Below are positions 42,153 to 51,353 of a DNA stretch of 64,000 nucleotides, piece after piece. The stretch is from assembly GCA_038135065.1 (NCBI GenBank), contig JAYPWI010000012.1, forward strand, positions 1 to 64,000, in the 5' to 3' direction. Below the pieces are notes generated by a model that had not been told where the DNA came from, made no database searches, and saw only the letters and a list, made by a program, of their open reading frames with translations. This stretch comes from JAYPWI01 sp038135065. Its GTDB lineage: Bacteria > Actinomycetota > Acidimicrobiia > Acidimicrobiales > Poriferisodalaceae. The position numbers and the translations under genes are program-made. Numbering within the stretch: position 1 is the stretch's first letter; the number at the start of each line of letters is the position of its first letter.

Positions 42153-43070
42153 TCAGGCCGGGACGGTGCGGGTGCGAGGTCCGGCTCGCAGCACGGCGGA
42201 TGGGAGCTGGCGGCCAACCAACTCTTCGGCCAGATGTCCGGCCGTCATCAGGGTGTCGAGGTCGATGCCTGTGTCGTAGCCGAGGTCCTCGACCAGGTGC
42301 ACGACGTCTTCGGTCGAGACATTGCCCGTCGCACCAGGTGAGTACGGGCAGCCACCCAAACCGCCGATAGACGCGTCGAAGCGTCGTACCCCACGCTCCA
42401 GACCCACGAGGACATTCGCCAGCCCCAGGTTGCGGGTGTCGTGGAAGTGCAGCCCGATCAGGGAAAGGTCGACGTCGACCGCCTCCAGGGCATCGAGCAG
42501 TGCGTTGACGATCCGGGGTGATGCCATCCCGGAGGTGTCGCCGAACGACACTGCGTCGACCCCGGCCTCGTCGAGTACCCGGCGCGTGTAGTGGGCCACT
42601 CGGGCAGGGTCGACCTCGCCTTCATACGCGCACCCGAATGCGGTGGAGAGGATGGCCTCCACAGGGGTGCCGTGGGCATGGGAGAGTTCGGTGAGGGCAA
42701 CTACCTGACCGACGCTGTCATCGGGGGTCATCTTGATGTTCTTCAAGTTGTGGGTCTCCGAGATCGACATGACGACCTCGATCTCGTCCACCCGGCTGGC
42801 CAGCGCGTCGTGCGCGCCCCGCTCGTTGGGGACGAGGGCCCGGTAGCGCACGCCCTCGGCCCGCTCGATGCCGGCCATGACCTGATCGGACCCAGCCATC
42901 GGAGGGATGGCCTTGGGGTGAACGAACGATGCTGCTTCGATGGCGCGTAGCCCGGTGCCCGACAGGGCATCGATGAGAGCCACCCTCTGCTCGACGGGGA
43001 TGGTGTCCTCGTTCTGCAAGCCGTCGCGGGGTCCGACCTCTCGGATCTCGACGAACTCCCGAGTCGACAT
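42153..43070 (-). CDS. Hydroxymethylglutaryl-CoA lyase
   Basis: 305 residues. REVGPRDGLQNE with the catalytic Arg-Asp, the central STAFGCAYEG, LHFHDTRNLGLAN with metal-binding His residues, and GLGGCPYSPGATGNV, which carries the catalytic Cys, are all present. It cleaves HMG-CoA to acetyl-CoA and acetoacetate in leucine degradation. Related lyases act on similar CoA esters. It starts one nucleotide after the LLM oxidoreductase stop and belongs to the phosphotransferase-LLM-lyase operon. Confidence 0.94.
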   Translation of the reverse strand: MSTREFVEIREVGPRDGLQNEDTIPVEQRVALIDALSGTGLRAIEAASFVHPKAIPPMAGSDQVMAGIERAEGVRYRALVPNERGAHDALASRVDEIEVVMSISETHNLKNIKMTPDDSVGQVVALTELSHAHGTPVEAILSTAFGCAYEGEVDPARVAHYTRRVLDEAGVDAVSFGDTSGMASPRIVNALLDALEAVDVDLSLIGLHFHDTRNLGLANVLVGLERGVRRFDASIGGLGGCPYSPGATGNVSTEDVVHLVEDLGYDTGIDLDTLMTAGHLAEELVGRQLPSAVLRAGPRTRTVPA

Positions 43071-43071
43071 G

Positions 43072-44085
43072 TCAGGCCTTCAGTTCCTCGAAGACGGGCC
43101 GCCAACGCTCGGCATCGGACTTGTACGGGGCGTAGAAGCTGATCCGGTCCACGATGTCGTCGTAGCGACGCTTCAGCTCCGCTGCGACGCCCTCGGGCTC
43201 GGACACCACGGCGAATGCATCGAGCACTTCGTCGTCGATGAGGTTGCCCATCTCCACCCAGCGGCCCTGCTTGGACAGGCCGTTCAGCTCGGTCTGCAGG
43301 TCACCCCATCCGTGGCAGTCGAGCACGGGCCGGTAGGCGGGGGTCGAGCCGTAGAACGCGATCTGCTGCTTGACCCCGGTCCGGGCTGCCGCCATCTGCT
43401 CCTCGGAGTTGCCCGTCACGATGAACGAGGGGCCCGAGATGGTGATGTCGTCCATCGAACGACCGGCCCGGGCGGCGCCGCGTTCGAGGGCGGGGATCGT
43501 TTGCTCGCGTAGGTACTTCTCGGTGGTGAACCCGTGGCAGAGGAACATGTCCGCGGCCGCGCCCGCCACCTCGGTCATCAGCGGGCCGACTCCGGCCAGG
43601 GCGATCCGAGGCGTGCCGTAGGGGTTGGGGCCCGGGTCGAAGAACGGGGTCATCAGGGTGTGGCTGTAGAAGTCGCCCCGGAAGTTGAGCTTCTCGCCGG
43701 TCTCCCACGTGTTCCAGATAGCCCTGATGGCGAGGATCATCTCCTCCATTCGGGCTGCTGGGCGTGACCACTCCATCGAGAACCGCTTGGTGATGTGGGG
43801 CTTGATCTGGCTGCCCAGGCCCAGGATGAACCGGCCCTTGGTCTGCAGCTGGATGTCGTTGGCGCTGGTGGCCAGGGACATGGGATTGCGGGCGAAGGCC
43901 ACGACGATGTTGGTGCCGAGGTCGACCGACTCGGTGGCGTGGGCCATCAGGGGCAGCAGGGTGAACGGGTCGTGCTTGGTCTCGGGGACCCACAGGCCGT
44001 CGTAGCCCACCGCTTCCTGCTCACGGCACTTGTCCATGAGCCCTTCGAATCCGTCGTCTACACCTGCACCGCCGTCAACCTTCAT
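43072..44085 (-). CDS. LLM-class F420-dependent oxidoreductase (TIGR03617-like)
   Basis: 337 residues. The barrel includes EAVGYDGLWVPETKHDPF, VDLGTNIVVAFARNPM, SANDIQLQTKGRFILGLGSQ and GVGPLMTEVAGAAADMF, which match the actinobacterial TIGR03617 group, believed to use F420. TAGCGT lies 6 nt upstream on its strand, and a leaderless start is likely. It is cotranscribed with the HMG-CoA lyase (1-nt gap). The substrate is unknown; the neighbours suggest acyl-CoA metabolism. Confidence 0.88.
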   Translation of the reverse strand: MKVDGGAGVDDGFEGLMDKCREQEAVGYDGLWVPETKHDPFTLLPLMAHATESVDLGTNIVVAFARNPMSLATSANDIQLQTKGRFILGLGSQIKPHITKRFSMEWSRPAARMEEMILAIRAIWNTWETGEKLNFRGDFYSHTLMTPFFDPGPNPYGTPRIALAGVGPLMTEVAGAAADMFLCHGFTTEKYLREQTIPALERGAARAGRSMDDITISGPSFIVTGNSEEQMAAARTGVKQQIAFYGSTPAYRPVLDCHGWGDLQTELNGLSKQGRWVEMGNLIDDEVLDAFAVVSEPEGVAAELKRRYDDIVDRISFYAPYKSDAERWRPVFEELKA

Positions 44086-44091
44086 GGGGCC

Positions 44092-44097
44092 ACGCTA
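44092..44097 (-). promoter_or_regulatory. -10-like hexamer before the LLM-lyase genes
   Basis: Read on the minus strand, TAGCGT lies 6 nt before the ATG. It may give the LLM and lyase genes their own promoter within the operon. Confidence 0.45.
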
Positions 44098-44126
44098 CCC
44101 CGTCGGGTGGTCCCTGGTCGTCGGGT

Positions 44127-45164
44127 TCAGGCTTCGTCTAGAAGCTTGTCGGCCAAGCCGACCAGGTCGACCACGCTGCGGGCGAATACCTCGACTTCGG
44201 CCGGAACCTCCGGCGAGGCGCCACCGATGTAACGGCTGTAGACACCCTCGAGGATGCAGGCCAGACGCCAGCATGCGAACGCGTGGAAGTAGGGCACATC
44301 GCTCGTGTCGCGGCCGGTGACCCGCCCGTAGGCGTCGACCAGATCGGCCCGGCTGGCCATACCAGGGGCCACGGTCGCCGAGTCACCCAGCGGCATGAAG
44401 GCATCGCCAGGTTCGGACCAGTACGCCAAGGTGATGCCCAGGTCGGCCATGGGGTCACCGAGGGTGGCGATCTCCCAGTCCAGGACGGCTGCAACGGCTC
44501 CGTCGTCGGCCACCAAGCAGTTGTCGAGCCGGAAGTCTCCGTGGACCAGTGTTGCCTCCCGTTGCGGGGGGATCGCAGCGGCCAGACGGTCGTGGACTTC
44601 GGCGACACCCGGGATATGGCGACTGGTCATCGCCTCGAACGCCCGCTTCCACGTGCGGAGTTGGCGTGCCACGTAGTCCTCGCGGCGTCCGAGGTCGGCC
44701 AACCCTGTCGCGTCGAGATCCACTGCGTGGATCGCGGCGAGGTTGCCCACGAGTTCGTCACCCAGACGTCCGAGGCCCTCGGCGGTGAGGGCCTCGGATT
44801 CGGCCGGCGTCCGCAGTACCCGGCCCTCGACGAAGTCGGTCACGTAGAAGTCGGCCCCCGTGACGGCTGCGTCGGTGCACAAGCCCACTACTGCGGGCAC
44901 CGGCACCCCGGTCGGGCCCAGGGCGTCGAGAAGGCGGTGCTCGCGGACCATGTCGTGGGCCCCTTCCAGCACATGGGCCAGCGGTGGACGTCGGAGGACC
45001 CAACGTGTGCCAGCTGCATCGGTCACCCGGTAGGTCAGGTTGGAGTGTCCACCCGTGATGAGGTCGAAGGTCAGGGGTGGGGCCACTACCGGTCGACGCT
45101 CGGCCAGCCAGTCGGTGACGTTCGAAACGTCGATTCCGTCGACCTGGTCGTTAGTCTCGTTCAC
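44127..45164 (-). CDS. Aminoglycoside phosphotransferase-like kinase of the acyl-CoA dehydrogenase-associated type
   Basis: 345 residues from GTG behind GGTGAGG. The kinase-like fold has ITGGHSNLTYRVTDAAG (nucleotide loop), VLRRPPLAHVLEGAHDM, the catalytic loop HGDFRLDN, and VLDWEIATLGDPMADLG (metal-binding Asp). This subgroup is normally encoded with, or fused to, acyl-CoA dehydrogenases and not with drug-resistance genes. It may phosphorylate hydroxyacyl-CoA or a similar metabolite. The acyl-CoA dehydrogenase partner is not in the window. Confidence 0.88.
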   Translation of the reverse strand: MNETNDQVDGIDVSNVTDWLAERRPVVAPPLTFDLITGGHSNLTYRVTDAAGTRWVLRRPPLAHVLEGAHDMVREHRLLDALGPTGVPVPAVVGLCTDAAVTGADFYVTDFVEGRVLRTPAESEALTAEGLGRLGDELVGNLAAIHAVDLDATGLADLGRREDYVARQLRTWKRAFEAMTSRHIPGVAEVHDRLAAAIPPQREATLVHGDFRLDNCLVADDGAVAAVLDWEIATLGDPMADLGITLAYWSEPGDAFMPLGDSATVAPGMASRADLVDAYGRVTGRDTSDVPYFHAFACWRLACILEGVYSRYIGGASPEVPAEVEVFARSVVDLVGLADKLLDEA

Positions 45165-45309
45165 AGCGGTTCCTCACCCGATGGGCCCTTGTCTCCTCCA
45201 CGGAGGCGATGCCCGACGCTAGCGCCGGAGGCGGTGCGAGGATGGACGGGGTCGAATCGCTGCTGAACCGCAGCACCAGGCAGCCAACCCAATCACGGAG
45301 AGCGGGCAC

Positions 45310-46020
45310 ATGATCGACGTCACCGACCAGGACTTCAACGAGAAGGTGGTGGAAGCGAGCCATCAGGTCCCCGTGGTCGTCGACCTGTGGGCCCCATGGT
45401 GCGGACCGTGCAAGACCCTCGGCCCCATCCTCGACAAGGTGATCGACGAACAGGCGGGCAAGGTCGCTGGGGTGAAGATCAACGTCGACGAGAACCCGGC
45501 CATCAGCCAGGCGTTCGGTGTGCAGTCGATCCCCATGGTGGTCGCATTCAAGGACGGTCAGGCCGTCGACGGCTTCATGGGTGCGCAGGGCGAGCCGATG
45601 GTCAGGGACTTCATCGAGCGCCTGCTGCCCACCGAAGAGGAGAACGAAGTCGAGGCGTTGGTGGCCGCTGGCGACGAAGCGTCACTGCGGGCCGCCCTCG
45701 AGCTCGACAACGATCACGAGGAGGCCATCACCACCCTTGCGGAGCTTCTGGTTGGCGATGGGCGGGCCGAGGAGGGGCTGGCCCTGCTCGAACGGATTCC
45801 CGAGACGCCGACCACCCGGCACATCGCTGCGCTGGCCCGGGCTGCCGACGTTGCAGAAGCAACGAGCGACGACATGGAGATCGAACTCGAAGGCCTGCTC
45901 ACCCGGGTGAAAGGGGACGACGAAGCCCGTCAACGGTTCGTCGACCTGCTGGAGCTCATGGGTCCCGACGACCCCCGCACTGCGCAGTGGCGGCGGCGTC
46001 TGTCCACCGCCCTGTTCTGA
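45310..46020 (+). CDS. Thioredoxin with C-terminal TPR-like domain (CnoX/YbbN-like)
   Basis: 236 residues. The thioredoxin fold has the active site WCGPCK near residue 31 and the cis-Pro motif SIPMVVAF. Residues about 110-236 form a helical, TPR-like region (ALVAAGDEASLRAALELD, LLVGDGRAEEGLALLERIPE). This is the architecture of YbbN/CnoX, a holdase chaperone linked to redox protection of proteins. Both active-site Cys residues are present, unlike the SXXC form of E. coli CnoX. GGAGAG lies at ribosome-site distance from the ATG. Confidence 0.9.
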   Translation: MIDVTDQDFNEKVVEASHQVPVVVDLWAPWCGPCKTLGPILDKVIDEQAGKVAGVKINVDENPAISQAFGVQSIPMVVAFKDGQAVDGFMGAQGEPMVRDFIERLLPTEEENEVEALVAAGDEASLRAALELDNDHEEAITTLAELLVGDGRAEEGLALLERIPETPTTRHIAALARAADVAEATSDDMEIELEGLLTRVKGDDEARQRFVDLLELMGPDDPRTAQWRRRLSTALF

Positions 46021-46066
46021 TTGGACCTGACCAGCCGCCATCTGGCTCGATCTGGGTCACGAGCGT

Positions 46067-47710
46067 TCACTCGGGGTCGCCGGCCCCCGACCACACCTCG
46101 GCGGTGTCCGGTTCGGCGGGGTCGTACCCGCAGAGCATGTCGGCCGCTTTCTCGGCGATCATCATGGTCGGCGCGTACAGATTGCCCGTGGTGATCGAGG
46201 GCAGCACCGAGGCATCGACCACGTAGAGACCGTCTACCCCGTGCACGGCCATGCTGTCGGGATGCACGACGCTGTCGGCGTCGAGTCCCATCCGGGCGGT
46301 ACCGCACGGATGGAGGGCCGTTTCGGCGTCTCGAGCCACCCAGTCCAGCACCTCTTCGTCGGACTGCACCCCGGGCCCAGGTGACCGCTCGCCACCATCG
46401 AAGGCAGTGAAGGCCGGCTGGGCGAGAATGTGACGAGCCGTGGCGATGGCCTCGAGCCACTCGCGGCGGTCTTGGTCGGTCGATAGGTAGTTGAACCGTA
46501 CGGCGGGATGCACACGTGGGTCGGTGCTGGTGATGCGCACGGTCCCCCGCGCGTCGGACCGCATCGGGCCGATGTGGACCTGGTAGCCGTGGGGGTCGCG
46601 TTGGGGAGTGCCGTCGTAGCGAACGGCCAGTGGGAGGAAGTGGAACATGAGGTTCGGATAGGCCTCATCGGGGTTGCTTCGGACGAAGGCACCCGCCTCG
46701 AAGTGATTGGTGGCTCCCGGGCCCCGGCGAGCCAGCCACTGCAGCCCGATCCACGGCGCCCGCCACCACGCCAGGTTGGGTTGCATCGACACGGGCTGGG
46801 TGCACGCGTGCTGGATGTACACCTCGAGATGATCCTGCAGGTTGGCCCCCACGCCGGGAAGGGCGGTGACAATGTCGATGCCCAGGCGTCGCAGGTGCGC
46901 GGGTTCCCCGATTCCCGACAGTTGGAGGAGTTGGGGGGTGTTGAATGCGCCGCCGCACAGGACCACGGTGGGTGCAGCGACATGGCGACGTCGACCGGCG
47001 TGTCGGAACTCCACCCCGGTCACCGCGTTCCCGTCGAAGGTGACCCGGTGGGCCATTGCCCGGGTCACTAGTTGCAGATTGGGTCGGCCGAGTACGGGGT
47101 GGAGGTACGCGCGAGCCGCCGAGAGCCGGCGACCTCGGTGCACGTTTTTGTCGAAAGCGGCAAACCCTTCCTGGCGGAAGCCGTTGACATCGGCGGTTCG
47201 AGTGAATCCGGCCTGTTCGCCGGCGGTGAGCCAGGCATCGAACAGCGGGTTGTCTGCCGGACCCCGCTCGAGGACCAGCGGCCCCTCGCCGCCCCGCCAG
47301 GGGTCGGCCCCGGCCAAGCACGTTTCCATTCGTTTGAAGTAGGGCAGGCAGTGGGCATAGCTCCACCGCTCCAGGCCGGGCAGCCCGGCCCAGGCCTCGT
47401 AGTCGGCGGGGTTGCCTCGCTGGAAGATCATGCCGTTGATCGAGCTCGACCCACCGAGCACTTTGCCGCGTGCATGGTGCACCCGTCGTCCTCCCATGTG
47501 CGGTTCGGGCTCGGTGACGTAGCGCCAGTCGTAGAACCGGTTGCCGATGGGGCGGGCCAGAGCAGCGGGCATGTGGATGAACACGTCCCACCGGCGATCC
47601 GGTCGTCCAGCCTCGAGGACGGTCACCCGACGGTCCGGGTCGGCGCTCAGACGGTTGGCCAGCGCACAGCCCGCCGAGCCGCCGCCGACGATGACGACGT
47701 CGGCATTCAT
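46067..47710 (-). CDS. GMC-family FAD-dependent oxidoreductase (choline dehydrogenase-like)
   Basis: 547 residues. The FAD-binding VVIVGGGSAGCALANRLS begins at residue 5. ARGKVLGGSSSINGMIF and LCGGAFNTPQLLQLSGIG are the two GMC signatures. ETALHPCGTARMG carries the probable catalytic His, and MIAEKAADM closes the protein. It oxidises an alcohol with FAD; the substrate could be choline-like, a glycol or a long-chain alcohol. It lies 31 nt after the NYN gene on the same strand, so they may be cotranscribed. Confidence 0.93.
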   Translation of the reverse strand: MNADVVIVGGGSAGCALANRLSADPDRRVTVLEAGRPDRRWDVFIHMPAALARPIGNRFYDWRYVTEPEPHMGGRRVHHARGKVLGGSSSINGMIFQRGNPADYEAWAGLPGLERWSYAHCLPYFKRMETCLAGADPWRGGEGPLVLERGPADNPLFDAWLTAGEQAGFTRTADVNGFRQEGFAAFDKNVHRGRRLSAARAYLHPVLGRPNLQLVTRAMAHRVTFDGNAVTGVEFRHAGRRRHVAAPTVVLCGGAFNTPQLLQLSGIGEPAHLRRLGIDIVTALPGVGANLQDHLEVYIQHACTQPVSMQPNLAWWRAPWIGLQWLARRGPGATNHFEAGAFVRSNPDEAYPNLMFHFLPLAVRYDGTPQRDPHGYQVHIGPMRSDARGTVRITSTDPRVHPAVRFNYLSTDQDRREWLEAIATARHILAQPAFTAFDGGERSPGPGVQSDEEVLDWVARDAETALHPCGTARMGLDADSVVHPDSMAVHGVDGLYVVDASVLPSITTGNLYAPTMMIAEKAADMLCGYDPAEPDTAEVWSGAGDPE

Positions 47711-47741
47711 CGTCCGTGGTGCGGGGGAGTGGCTCGGGTCA

Positions 47742-48740
47742 TCAGGACAGACGTCGGCGTCGACGGCTGGGCAGCCTGACCACCTGGTCGTCGCCTTCGC
47801 CGTGCACCTCGACGAGGCCTCGGGCCTCGGCTGCCCGTACGAAGCTGCCGAAGTTCCGGAATCCGAGGTTGCGCTCGGAGAAGTCGGCGTCCGCCTTGCG
47901 TAGCGCGGTCTTCAGTCCGCTGAGGGCGATGTCGGGTTGTTCGCCGACCACTGTTGTCAGCAGAGCATCAGCCTGGGCTGCTGCGTTGGCCCCTGCCATT
48001 GACACGATGGGATCACCACCCCCCTCGAGGCTGACCAGACCGCCTTCCTCGAGGTTGCGCAGCAAGGCACCGAACCCCCGGAATCCGAGGTCGGCTTCGT
48101 TGAATGTCGGGTCCTTGCGGAGGATGGCCCGCTTGAGGGCCGACCCCCGTACGGACCCCGACGCTGCCTCGAGGCCGGCCAGGGTCGTGAGCACGATGGA
48201 GGAGTCGGACGATGGTGCCGCAGGTGCGGCGTCCTCATCGGCACCGGTTTGCTCTTCCTGGGACGACACGAGGTTGTCGTAGAAGAGGAACTCGTCACAG
48301 GCCGGCGGCAGAAGACGCGACGTAGATCCGCGGACGCCGACACCGATGACTTCTCGATCGAGTTCACGCAGTTTCTGGACGAGGGGGCTGAGGTCGCTGT
48401 CACCCGTGCAGATCACGAACGTGCCGATGTATGAGCGGTCGAGGGCGAGCTCGACCGCATCGATGGCCATCTTGATGTCGGCGGCGTTCTTCCGGCTGCC
48501 TCCCATCTTCTGTGGGATGTCGATGAGCTCGACCTGATGGCGGGTCAACATGCGCCGGTCGGTGTCGAAGTAGGACCAGTCGGCGTACGCCCTCCGGGCG
48601 ATCACCCGGCCTCGTTCGGCGAGGGCGTCGGCCACGGGCGCGAAGTCGAAACCGGCGCCGAGGTTGTCGCGGGCTCCGATGGCCAGGTTCTCGTAATCCA
48701 GGAAGACGGCGATCCTGGCCTCGGACTCGTGAGCGTGCAT
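47742..48740 (-). CDS. NYN-domain nuclease with two LOTUS/OST-HTH domains
   Basis: 332 residues from ATG 48740, chosen for the GGGAGG upstream (GTG 48755 is an alternative). The NYN (PIN-like) domain has FLDYEN (Asp15), a middle segment NAADIKMAIDAVELA and CTGDSDLSPLV, the acidic residues expected to bind metal. Two helix-turn-helix LOTUS domains follow at about 180-245 and 255-325, both with LGFRxFGxxxR. NYN-LOTUS proteins are RNA-binding; in bacteria the family includes putative RNases. Substrates are unknown. A GMC gene lies downstream on the same strand. Confidence 0.87.
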   Translation of the reverse strand: MHAHESEARIAVFLDYENLAIGARDNLGAGFDFAPVADALAERGRVIARRAYADWSYFDTDRRMLTRHQVELIDIPQKMGGSRKNAADIKMAIDAVELALDRSYIGTFVICTGDSDLSPLVQKLRELDREVIGVGVRGSTSRLLPPACDEFLFYDNLVSSQEEQTGADEDAAPAAPSSDSSIVLTTLAGLEAASGSVRGSALKRAILRKDPTFNEADLGFRGFGALLRNLEEGGLVSLEGGGDPIVSMAGANAAAQADALLTTVVGEQPDIALSGLKTALRKADADFSERNLGFRNFGSFVRAAEARGLVEVHGEGDDQVVRLPSRRRRRLS

Positions 48741-48874
48741 ACCTGAGCCTCCCACGCTGGCGCCCTCGGGCCGTTGATGCTCGCCTCGGTCGGGTTCGGC
48801 GGGTTCGGCGGGCGGCAGCTCCGGGCCACCGATACGCTGCGGAGCAAGGTTGTCGCGCAGACCGAGGGGGAGCG

Positions 48875-50101
48875 ATGCCGGTGCTCACCATGTCCATGGC
48901 TGGCCAGCTAACCGAGGCAGAGGTCACTGCCTACGAGCGGGATGGGTTCCTGGTTCGTCGGGGAGTGTTGACCGATGACGAGATCTCGAGGGCCGAGGCG
49001 GGCCTGGCCGCCAATCCGCCCCTCGACGGCACCCTGTACGACGTCCGGCAACTGACCTATCCCGAGCCCGGTCGGTACACCCTGGCTCGGAACAGCCTCA
49101 AGGATCCCGACCTCGGGTTCATCGTGGAGCACCCTGCCGTGGTCGGGCCGGCGGCCCAACTGCTGGGGGACGAGCCGCGCCTGACTGCCTTCGTGGTGTA
49201 CGACCGGACGCCCGGTGGGAGTTCGATCGCCTCGCACAACGACTACAAGCGTTGGCGCCCCGTCGGCTCGTCGATGAACTGGTTGTTCACCATCGTTCCC
49301 TTCACCGACTTCGATGCCGATGCCGGGCCGTTGTACGTCGCCCCAGGGTCGCATCATCCCGAACGGGTCCGCCCGGGACCAGAGCGTCCCCTCGAGGTCG
49401 GCCCTCCGATCGTGCCCGACGGATCCGACTTCGTGGACCCCGAGCTGCGACGCGGCGATGTGCTGTTCATGAACATGCACCTGTGGCATCGGGCCGATGG
49501 CAACAACAGCACTCGCCACCGAGCCGGGTACTTCAACAAGTACTGCGGGGCGTCCAGTCCGCCCGCTACCGGGTACCTCGTCTACGACGAGGACGTGGTG
49601 TCCATGCTGAGCCCGGAGCACCGCGACCTCATCGCCGTGCACAGTGACCGGGCGATCGACACCACGCAGGTCGTGCTGACCCGACACCATCGGGGCGAGG
49701 AACAGATCCTGGTCACCGAGCGGAACGGCCGATTCGACCTGCCGGGCGGGCCGGTGTTCGTCGAGCAGGCCATTCCCGATTGGGATCACGGTAACTACAT
49801 CGCGGCCGCTCAGGCTGCCTTGCGCGACGAGTTGCGGGTCGAGACGCCGTGGCTGTCGTGGGTGGCCGATCACGATCGAGGCGAGGGCCGTAGCCGGGTC
49901 TATGGCTACCACCTGACGGGGCGAGGTTTCCCTGTCGCCTACGAGGGAGAATGGGTTACCCGGCACGCGCTCGAGACCCGGCGGGGTGACCTCGCCGCTG
50001 GATGGATTCCAGACGTGGTCGACGCCTGGCTCGATCCGGCGCCCGTGCGAGGCAAGGGATTGACCCAGGCCCAGTCGCGTATCGACCAGTACTCCTACTG
50101 A
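48875..50101 (+). CDS. Phytanoyl-CoA dioxygenase-like protein with Nudix-like C-terminus
   Basis: 408 residues behind GAGGGGGAG. The N-terminal PhyH domain (about 10-250) has the Fe(II) ligands His121 and Asp123 in SHNDYK and a distal His205 in HLWHRADGNNS, with Arg residues (214/216) that could hold 2-oxoglutarate. Residues about 262-385 (VVLTRHHRGEEQILVTERNG, DLPGGPVFVEQ, ALRDELRVE) have the outline of a Nudix domain, but the REUXEEXGU box is incomplete. The combination would couple a hydroxylase to a hydrolase or binding domain. The substrate is unknown. Confidence 0.78.
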   Translation: MPVLTMSMAGQLTEAEVTAYERDGFLVRRGVLTDDEISRAEAGLAANPPLDGTLYDVRQLTYPEPGRYTLARNSLKDPDLGFIVEHPAVVGPAAQLLGDEPRLTAFVVYDRTPGGSSIASHNDYKRWRPVGSSMNWLFTIVPFTDFDADAGPLYVAPGSHHPERVRPGPERPLEVGPPIVPDGSDFVDPELRRGDVLFMNMHLWHRADGNNSTRHRAGYFNKYCGASSPPATGYLVYDEDVVSMLSPEHRDLIAVHSDRAIDTTQVVLTRHHRGEEQILVTERNGRFDLPGGPVFVEQAIPDWDHGNYIAAAQAALRDELRVETPWLSWVADHDRGEGRSRVYGYHLTGRGFPVAYEGEWVTRHALETRRGDLAAGWIPDVVDAWLDPAPVRGKGLTQAQSRIDQYSY

Positions 50102-50138
50102 CCTCCCCGCTCGGTGATCGCCGATCGTTAGGGGCCAC

Positions 50139-50144
50139 TACGGT
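50139..50144 (+). promoter_or_regulatory. -10-like hexamer before the MFS gene
   Basis: TACGGT lies 6 nt before the ATG at 50151. Confidence 0.5.
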
Positions 50145-50150
50145 CGTCCC

Positions 50151-51308
50151 ATGCGCCACCGGTACCTGTACGCGGTCATGCTCCTCATGACCGCCGGCAA
50201 CGGAGCGGTGTCCCTCGTTCTGGCCGACCTCGAGGACGCATTCGATGTGTCGTCGACAGGGGTGGGGTTGGTGGCTGCTACAGGGTTCCTGGCCGCGTTG
50301 GTCGGCCACGTCGGTCTGGCACCGGTGGTCGATCGAGGCAACAGCGGAACCGTCGCCTTCGCAGCCGTTGCGATGGCGGTGGCTGGGTCGTTGCTGTTCG
50401 GGCTCGGTGGCGGCCTGTGGTTCTTCGTCGCCGGTCGGGCCATGGCGGGAGCCGGTCTCGGGATCTTTGGGGTCACTGCCCACAAGGCGTTGGTCGGGCC
50501 CGATGGTGAGGGAGGGGGAGCGCGCCTGGGCCTCTTGCTGTCGGCTGCAGTGGCGGGTTTCATCTCTGGCCCCGTCATCGGTGCTGTCTTCGGTGGGTTG
50601 TCCTTCGCTGCTCCGTTCGTCGTGCTCGCAGCCGGTCTGGCCCTCGCAGGGGTTCCCGCCGTGCGATTTGTCGCACAGGCAGAGGTGGCCGCAGCTCCGG
50701 TGAGATTCCGTGAGTTGGCCGCAGTGACGAGACACGCAGGAGTGCAGGCTGCGCTGTTGACGCAGGTGACCGTGTATGGGTTGATCGGGCTCTTCAACGG
50801 CACGGTGGACCGCTACCTCACCGACCTCGGCGTCAGCACGACCGCCATTGCGGTCTCGCTGATGATCATCGGCATCCCGCTCTTGGCGTTGCCCCGCTGG
50901 ACGGGAGCCCTCTCCGAACGAAACGGTGGGGGGGCTGTGATGGTTCCCGCCCTGGTTGTGGCCGTGCCCGTCGCTGCGGCCTACGGCGTCATCTCGGGCG
51001 TAGTGACGTTCGTGTTGGTCGGTCTGGCCCATGCCGCGGTCGAGTCGTTCGCGAGTATGGGCGCCCAATTGTTGGTGCTCGAGACGGTTGGGCCGCAGCG
51101 GGCCGCAGTGGGCAACGGAGCCCAGTACTTGGCGTCGATGTCCACCGCGGCGGTCACCGCCGGACTGGGCCCTGTCGTCTACGCCCGCTTCGGCGAGGTC
51201 GTCCTGTTCGGGGGCTGGGCAGTGATCACGGTGATCATCCTTGCGGCGGTGATGCTCCTGCTGAGAACCGGTCAGGGCAGCGAGGGAGAACGGTCGAGCG
51301 CCCGTTAG
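50151..51308 (+). CDS. MFS transporter
   Basis: 385 residues with about twelve hydrophobic segments, e.g. LVAATGFLAALVGHVGL, VAFAAVAMAVAGSLLFGLGGG and TFVLVGLAHAAVESFASMG. GGARLGLLLSAAVAGFISGPVIG resembles the motif C of drug:proton antiporters. It is probably an efflux or uptake permease in the cytoplasmic membrane; the substrate is unknown. It is short for a 12-TM protein but complete. The comEA gene begins 46 nt downstream on the same strand. Confidence 0.88.
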   Translation: MRHRYLYAVMLLMTAGNGAVSLVLADLEDAFDVSSTGVGLVAATGFLAALVGHVGLAPVVDRGNSGTVAFAAVAMAVAGSLLFGLGGGLWFFVAGRAMAGAGLGIFGVTAHKALVGPDGEGGGARLGLLLSAAVAGFISGPVIGAVFGGLSFAAPFVVLAAGLALAGVPAVRFVAQAEVAAAPVRFRELAAVTRHAGVQAALLTQVTVYGLIGLFNGTVDRYLTDLGVSTTAIAVSLMIIGIPLLALPRWTGALSERNGGGAVMVPALVVAVPVAAAYGVISGVVTFVLVGLAHAAVESFASMGAQLLVLETVGPQRAAVGNGAQYLASMSTAAVTAGLGPVVYARFGEVVLFGGWAVITVIILAAVMLLLRTGQGSEGERSSAR

Positions 51309-51353
51309 GGTTGCAGGGCGCCTTCCCCGGCATCGAGAGCGGGGAAGAGGCAG

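Noticed and set aside
44127..45164. Aminoglycoside resistance gene
   Set aside because: Although the fold is APH-like, the sequence belongs to the acyl-CoA dehydrogenase-associated group and lies in an acyl-CoA operon.
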